Positions 59,390 to 64,000 of a stretch of 64,000 nt of DNA are shown here, piece after piece (position 1 is the first letter of the stretch; the number at the start of each line of letters is the position of its first letter). The translations under genes and the position numbers were made by a program. This stretch comes from Euphorbia lathyris (Eukaryota > Streptophyta > Magnoliopsida > Malpighiales > Euphorbiaceae), in contig NC_088917.1 in assembly GCF_963576675.1 (NCBI RefSeq), positions 74,572,610 to 74,636,609 on the forward strand. The letters are read 5' to 3'. Below the pieces are notes generated by a model. That model did no database searches. It worked only from the letters and a program-made list of their open reading frames with translations, and was not told where the DNA came from.

Positions 59390-59897
59390 TCTATTACTAC
59401 TATAAAAGCAGGAACCTAATTGCCACATGTCAAGCTAATAAAAGCTTAACTGATGTGTCAATTTCATAAAATGATTTTTTAACTTTAGATGTTGAACTCC
59501 AACTTGAATCCTCTCATTGCCAAATGATTTTTTATCCTTCTATCCTTTAATGGTTAATTGGTGGTGTTGGCATTATTATTTTTAATCCACTAGGTTTTTA
59601 CTGATATATGATCCATTAGTTTGGTGTGTTTTCAGGTATAGACCTCTCATGTTTATCGCTAATACTTTTGGTTCAAACCCTTAGATTTGGCTGAGACTCT
59701 AGCATTTTCAAGTTGAAAATTTGTAAATAATCTTTGATTTATATCAATTGTTCACAGCTATATCTGAAACTGAATTGGCTGAAACTGATTGATGATTTTC
59801 ATATCATTGCTGCAATGGAATGGCTTAGAATGCACAATTTTTAGATGCAATCTTTCTTTAAGTTCAATCTCTTGATGAGCCTTATATTCTGTACCAG

Positions 59898-60109
59898 GCG
59901 TGTGCCATGAAAGCATGTGGCAACTTTGCTATTCTAGGGACAACAGGTAGTTGGATAGTGCTGTTCAATCTTCAATCATGAATTAGCCAATGCACATATC
60001 TGGATGCAGCAGAAAGAAGAAACTGCGCCCATTAGGGAGAAGTTATTGGAGTTGCTTGTGATTCCACAAATGCCCTAATGATAAGTGTAGGATACCATGG
60101 AGATGCGAG
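59898..60109 (+). pseudogene. UTP21/WDR36-like gene fragment
   Basis: One reading frame from 59898, directly after a splice-acceptor-like CAG, to 60109, before GTCAGT. It encodes ACGNFAILGTT, then FNLQS, then EVIGVACDSTNALMISVGY, which I recognise as a WD-repeat stretch of UTP21/WDR36, an SSU-processome factor in ribosome biogenesis. Two in-frame stops (TGA after FNLQS and TAG after NCAH) break it. The family is from memory; a protein search would settle it. It is a fragment of about 70 codons and cannot be functional. Confidence 0.7.
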
Positions 60110-60595
60110 GTCAGTAAATAGTGCACATTTTGAAGGCAAATTGCTTTTTTCAATAGTTATTATTCAGATTCTTCTCCATATTGTTATGGCTATGATTACA
60201 TTAGGATACATCTAGAAGGCTAGAAGGAAAACCAAGTCTATCTATCTATTTGATTAGGTTTTATTCATAGCTTATTGGTGAATCACAACATTAAAATTTG
60301 TGTTATACAATCATTTTGTAAAAACATTTGCTAAGAAATGAAATTTTGGATTTTCACTCTTAAAAGTAGATGTATGTTTCAGGTTTGCTTTCCTGTTCCG
60401 ATTATGTATTTTTAAATTTGAAATGAATGATCTTTTTATAGATTTTGACTGAACTCCTTTAGCAACAACATCAGACAGATACTTAAGACTATATTAGCAT
60501 ATAGGATGAAATATGTTTTCTTCTTCTTCTTCCAAATTATAGCAAAAGTTAATTACCTTAAAATAATTCTATTTCCCATGTTGTATTTCATACAG

Positions 60596-60896
60596 ATTGC
60601 AAGTCCATCGTGCAACACTGATTGATGGTTTGGAAGTGGTTGTTAAGGTTCAAGACGAGGGCATAAAGTCAATTATTTTGGAGGTTTTCCTCTCTTTGGC
60701 TCATAAGAGTTGAAAACAATTGCTGAAGGTTTGAAATATGGATTTATCCTTTTTTCATGCATTGTTATGCAGGACATAAAGAACTATAAGGCAATTGTTG
60801 ACTAGATAGCATGGGCAGGACCACACTATGCTCTTAATCCTATGATTGATGAATGGTGGAAAGAAGCTTAAGAGCTCGACTTTAATACCAAAGCTG
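60596..60896 (+). pseudogene. ABC1/UbiB-type kinase gene fragment (two exons)
   Basis: Exon-like 60596-60683 follows TACAG and precedes GGTTTTCC. It encodes QVHRATLIDGLEVVVKVQ and GIKSIILE, the nucleotide-binding segment with the conserved Lys of ABC1 (AarF/UbiB) atypical kinases. Exon-like 60773-60896 follows TTATGCAG and encodes DIKNYKAIVD then IAWAGPHYALNPMIDEW and ELDFN. Stops replace a Trp-like codon after KAIVD (TAG) and a residue before ELDFN (TAA). The phases of the two pieces agree with one spliced gene. Plant members act in plastids or mitochondria; this piece is a dead fragment. Confidence 0.7.
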
Positions 60897-61552
60897 GTAT
60901 TATTTGATTCTTTTTAGATATTTATGTTAAGGAGGTTCATTTTGTCAAATTGACAGATTAAGTTTGTCATCTTTTAGTGAATTTATCTACCTGACTTAAA
61001 AGTTCAGGTCAAATTTATTAATAAATTCTAATTTAATGGAGTAAAATCCAATCATCTGGGAAGAGAAATCAATTCCAGAACTGCTGACTGCAGATGAGCA
61101 TATTAAGTTCCCAATTATTGTTGAGTTATGTTGTACAAAAACGCAAACTGAAACAGAGAACCAATAATGAAAACGGAAAAGAAACGCAAATAGACACAAA
61201 ACGTGAAAACGCCAATGAAGAAGATAGTTGTTGAGTAGTTTCTTGTGCACAGCCATGGTTCAGACGGTAACACAATGTTAAATGGTCATCACATTGGCAT
61301 ATTTTTTGTAGTAATGTGGTAGTAATATGGCCTTAACCGATGCAAATGCATTTTCATAATGCCCATACCATAAGGGACATATACCTCCTTTGTGGGTAGA
61401 TACAGTAGCTCTAGACATTACCATGTCATTTTTGGCTTGAAATGTAACTGTTAGAAAATTTCTTGCATGTCCAGATATGTGACGTTGCAAGTTGTAACTC
61501 AATAAAATAAATTTTATTGGAATTTGACTTCCCAGGGACGGATATAGGAGGC

Positions 61553-61736
61553 TAGGAGAAAATTTGTTATCCTCATTTTAGTGTCCCTTTCCATGTCCCT
61601 CTCACAAAAAGTGATCCATTTTAATTAAAATAATATATTTTATAAGCCAAGGGGACCCACATGATTAAAATGGGTCACTTTTCGTGAGAGGGACATGGAA
61701 GGGGACACCGAAATGGGGACAACAGATTTTCTCCCC
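61553..61736. mobile_element. 184-bp MITE with about 70-bp terminal inverted repeats
   Basis: Arms (about 61553-61625 and 61664-61736) are imperfect reverse complements: GGAGAAAAT..GTT..TCC..CATTT..GTGTCCC on the left against the same pattern read inward from the right. Flanked by direct repeats AGGAGGC at 61546-61552 and 61737-61743 (possibly 8 bp with one mismatch). No coding capacity. The duplication length would fit hAT or a degraded Mutator-type event; superfamily unresolved. Confidence 0.75.
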
Positions 61737-61743
61737 AGGAGGC

Positions 61744-62781
61744 CGGGCCCCTATGGCTGCCGGAACCACCAAGGCTACAAGTAGTTTTGGCCTCCTCTGT
61801 CTCCACAAAATTTGAGGCTATAGCCTGAGGTAGTTTCGGCCCTCTGTCTCCAATGAATTAGCACCACAAAATTGGTACAGGTCCTATTAATCTCTCTTTA
61901 AATCCAAAATCTAATTTTTTTTTGTCTGTTATAGGTCCTCTCTAAATCTAAAATTCTAATTTTTTTAGCCCGTTAGACACCTCTTGATCCAAATTTCTAA
62001 AATTTATTTGAAATCCAAATTTTTAATTTTTTTTTTTTTGGCTTATTAGGCCCCTAAATCAACTTTTTCTATTAGATACGTTCTTTTACATGTTAAGAAT
62101 CTTAAATACGTAGCTTAATTTTGAAAAATTTTACATTGGTACTTAACATTTAGTTCTTGACCATTCAGATTATAACACATATATATACGGAAAAAAATTG
62201 AACAAGTTCGATTTAACAAAAACAATTTTTTTACACACCACGTGTAAAATCGTCCCCCAACCGAACAATCCCATATTCGTGTTTGAGCCTTATATTCTTT
62301 TCTTAAGATAATTTGAAAGTCATTTCAACATGTATTAGATCGTTTTATGCAAACAAATTTGTCATATTTTAGGATATAACTTTCTAAGGGATATTATATC
62401 AGCTTTAATCAGTGCTGGAAAACAAATACAGTCTTTCATGACATGTCTTAGGGAAATTGTATCAACTTTAGTACCTCTAACCAAGAGGGCCTAGAAACTT
62501 TGAATGTCAAATTGGGACGCCATTGTGAGTATGAGGCCCTCATGGAGAAGAATTTAGGAAAAATAACTTTTAAATTACACCATGAGTCGTTCAATTTTTT
62601 AATGCTTTGTTATGTTATTATATCTCCGTGAAGGCATCAGAGAATAATGTCAAACTAATAAGTTCTCTAGCTCTTTTTAATTTACTAGAAACTCTTAATA
62701 TGTTTAAAATATAATAGTTGTATGTTACATATTGTTTGTATTCAAAGAAAGTTATTGAAAAAAATATTCAAAAGTTTTTAG
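61744..62781. other. AT-rich noncoding stretch with diverged short repeats
   Basis: No gene seen. At about 61875-62060 three to four diverged copies of a unit with AGGTCCTCTCTAAATC and a T-run occur in series. The neighbouring GGCCGGGCCCCTATGGC and TAGGCCCCTAAATC motifs are reminiscent of old DNA-transposon debris, but I cannot define an element. Confidence 0.35.
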
Positions 62782-62960
62782 TACTCTCTCCATTCCTTTG
62801 TATAAAAATTGATCTAGAATACTGATTTATTCAAACATTACAACTAAAACAGACGTAAAATTTAATAAAAAATCGCTGCTGCTTGGGGGGCGAACTCTGG
62901 CCTCTTGATTTCAACTCCACACTGCTTACCACTGAGCTATTTACTTTCCTTGTATATTTT
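62782..62960. mobile_element. tRNA-derived SINE-like piece next to a possible Stowaway-like end
   Basis: On the minus strand 62948-62881 reads as a degenerate tRNA: box A TAGCTCAGTGG (about 62939-62929) and a box B-like GAGTTCGCCCC (about 62898-62888), spaced as in polymerase III promoters. The cloverleaf stems do not pair well, so it is not a working tRNA gene. At 62782 the plus strand reads TACTCTCTCCATTCCTTTG, resembling the CTCCCTCCGTCCC end of Stowaway/mariner-type elements; its partner end was not found. Confidence 0.4.
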
Positions 62961-63049
62961 GTCGCGCGCTAATTAATATACCAATGCCCTTGTAGCTTCC
63001 ATTGTTTAATATTTGATGCATGCACTTATTAATATTGATTAAATTCGCA

Positions 63050-64000
63050 TAATAATTATTAATAGAAAAAAACAAATGTGCATAATAATTAATTATTAAA
63101 AGAAAAAAACCAAGAACATGCTCTAATTTCTTATTTATTTAATTCCTCTATATTTTTGTAATTTATATTTTAAATTGTTAAAGACGATGTTCTAAATATT
63201 GTTACATATGTTCTAAACTTTATAATTTGTGTTCGAAAAAATTAAGATAATGTCTTAAAATTAAGATAATTTGTGTTCTAAACATTAAGATAATGTCTTA
63301 AAAAAATAGTAATTATATGGGCCATTTTTTTTGTTCAAAAAAAAAAAAACTCACATTCTAAATAACATAACGTATGTTCTAAAAAACATAACATATGTTC
63401 TAAAGTTTATAGTTTGTGTTCCAAAAATTAAGTATAATTTTCTAAAAAAAGCAGTAAATATCTGAATCGTTTTTTCACTTGTTCTATAATATAATTTATA
63501 ACTCATGTTCGAAAAAACATAACACGTGTTCTAAAAAAACATAACGTATGTTCTAAAAAATATGTCGTACGTTCTAACTTCATAGTTCGTGTTTTAAAAG
63601 TTAAAATATATGTTATAACGTATGTTTTAAAAAATATATAGTTTGTGTTGTAAAAATTAAGTATAATGTTCTAAAAAATCAGTAGATATCTGGATCGTTT
63701 TTTCATTTGTTCTATAATATAATTTATAACTCATGTTCGAAAAAACATAACACATGTTCTAAAAAACATAACATATGTTCTAAAAAATATGTTGTACGTT
63801 CTAAACTTCACAGTTCGTATTTTAAAAGTTTAAAATATATGTTTTAACGTATGTTTTAAAAAATATATTTTCTTATATAACATAAATTACAAAAATATAA
63901 AGGAATTAAATAAATAAGAAATTGGAGCATGTTTTTGGATTTTTTTTCTATTAATAATTCATTATTATAGACATTTTCTTTCTATTAATAATTCATTATT
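63050..64000. mobile_element. Long-TIR non-autonomous element, right end beyond the window
   Basis: Left arm about 63050-63172 and right arm about 63880-64000 are long imperfect inverted repeats (for example GAACATGCTCTAATTTCTTATTT against AAATAAGAAATTGGAGCATG). The body is noncoding and built from ATGTTCTAAAAAACATAAC-type motifs, including a 229-bp direct duplication at about 63431-63659 and 63660-63888. Target duplication cannot be checked because the right end is cut off. Confidence 0.65.
63431..63888. repeat. Direct duplication, 229-bp period
   Basis: AGTATAATNTTCTAAAAAA...CAGTA.ATATCTG.ATCGTTTTTTCA occurs at 63431 and again at 63660; the units are nearly identical until the last part of the second unit merges with the right TIR. 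Confidence 0.85.

Larger units (their letters stand above)
59390..61552 (+). mobile_element. Helitron-like segment 3, carrying two host gene fragments
   Basis: Begins TCTATTACTACTATAAAAGC after an A, then TTGCCACATGTCA and AACTGATGTGTCA; similar to segments 1 and 2 for about 80 bp only. Downstream on the same strand are a UTP21/WDR36-like fragment (59898-60109) and an ABC1-kinase-like fragment (60596-60896), unrelated genes placed side by side with intron remnants. This is the pattern of Helitron gene capture. The 3' end was not located, so the right boundary is arbitrary. Confidence 0.45.

Noticed and set aside
62881..62948. Functional tRNA gene on the minus strand
   Set aside because: D, anticodon and acceptor stems do not pair; better explained as a SINE head or tRNA relic.

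Overview
This window is plant nuclear repeat DNA, most likely from a flowering plant (probably a eudicot, not certain). It holds LTR retrotransposons nested in one another, followed by a Helitron- and MITE-rich stretch. I found no intact cellular gene, no rRNA gene and no CRISPR array. Nearly every open frame belongs to an element or is a chance frame in an LTR or UTR.

Layout. (1) 1-2619: 3' UTR and 3' LTR of a divergent Athila-like Ty3/Gypsy element. (2) 2620-3050: unassigned, resembling an LTR fragment. (3) 3051-4265: partial Athila-like LTR cut by Copia-1. (4) 4266-about 54932: Copia-1 (minus strand, 5' LTR missing), split by two insertions. Insertion A (7680-47094, TSD GTAAG) is a Sirevirus-type Copia element on the minus strand with gag, pol and an envelope-like gene, about 11.4 kb once its own insertions are set aside. 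It contains (A1) an Athila-like element with gag and an ATHILA ORF1-like gene but no pol (10686-19033, TSD ATATT); (A2) Copia-2, a second copy of the Copia-1 family (24619-33544, TSD TTATT); and (A3) a tandem LTR-internal-LTR-internal-LTR Athila-like array (36016-46698, TSD CTGTG). Insertion B (47482-51424, TSD ACGCA) is an internally deleted Athila-like element that keeps the last codons of integrase. (5) 54933-61552: three Helitron-like 5' termini, the last followed by fragments of two unrelated host genes (UTP21/WDR36-like and ABC1-kinase-like). (6) 61553-64000: a 184-bp MITE, a tRNA-derived SINE-like piece, a possible Stowaway-like end, and a long-TIR element running off the window.

Relative order from nesting: the Athila-like LTR at 3051 is older than Copia-1; Copia-1 is older than the Sirevirus and insertion B; the Sirevirus is older than A1, A2 and A3. 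The Copia-1/Copia-2 family therefore moved both before and after the Sirevirus landed.

The most interesting signal is modular. Three Athila-like derivatives share LTRs and one 3' module that begins at the same point (GATCAGTAA or a close variant), but carry different DNA upstream of it: an ATHILA ORF1-like gene, an integrase C-terminus, or a GC-hairpin region downstream of a conserved unknown 165-171-aa ORF. Two of the three also visibly share the primer site and leader; the third has lost that part. Their U3 regions carry variable arrays of palindromes and, in the array, 11-bp repeats. I see no new defence, toxin or metabolic system.
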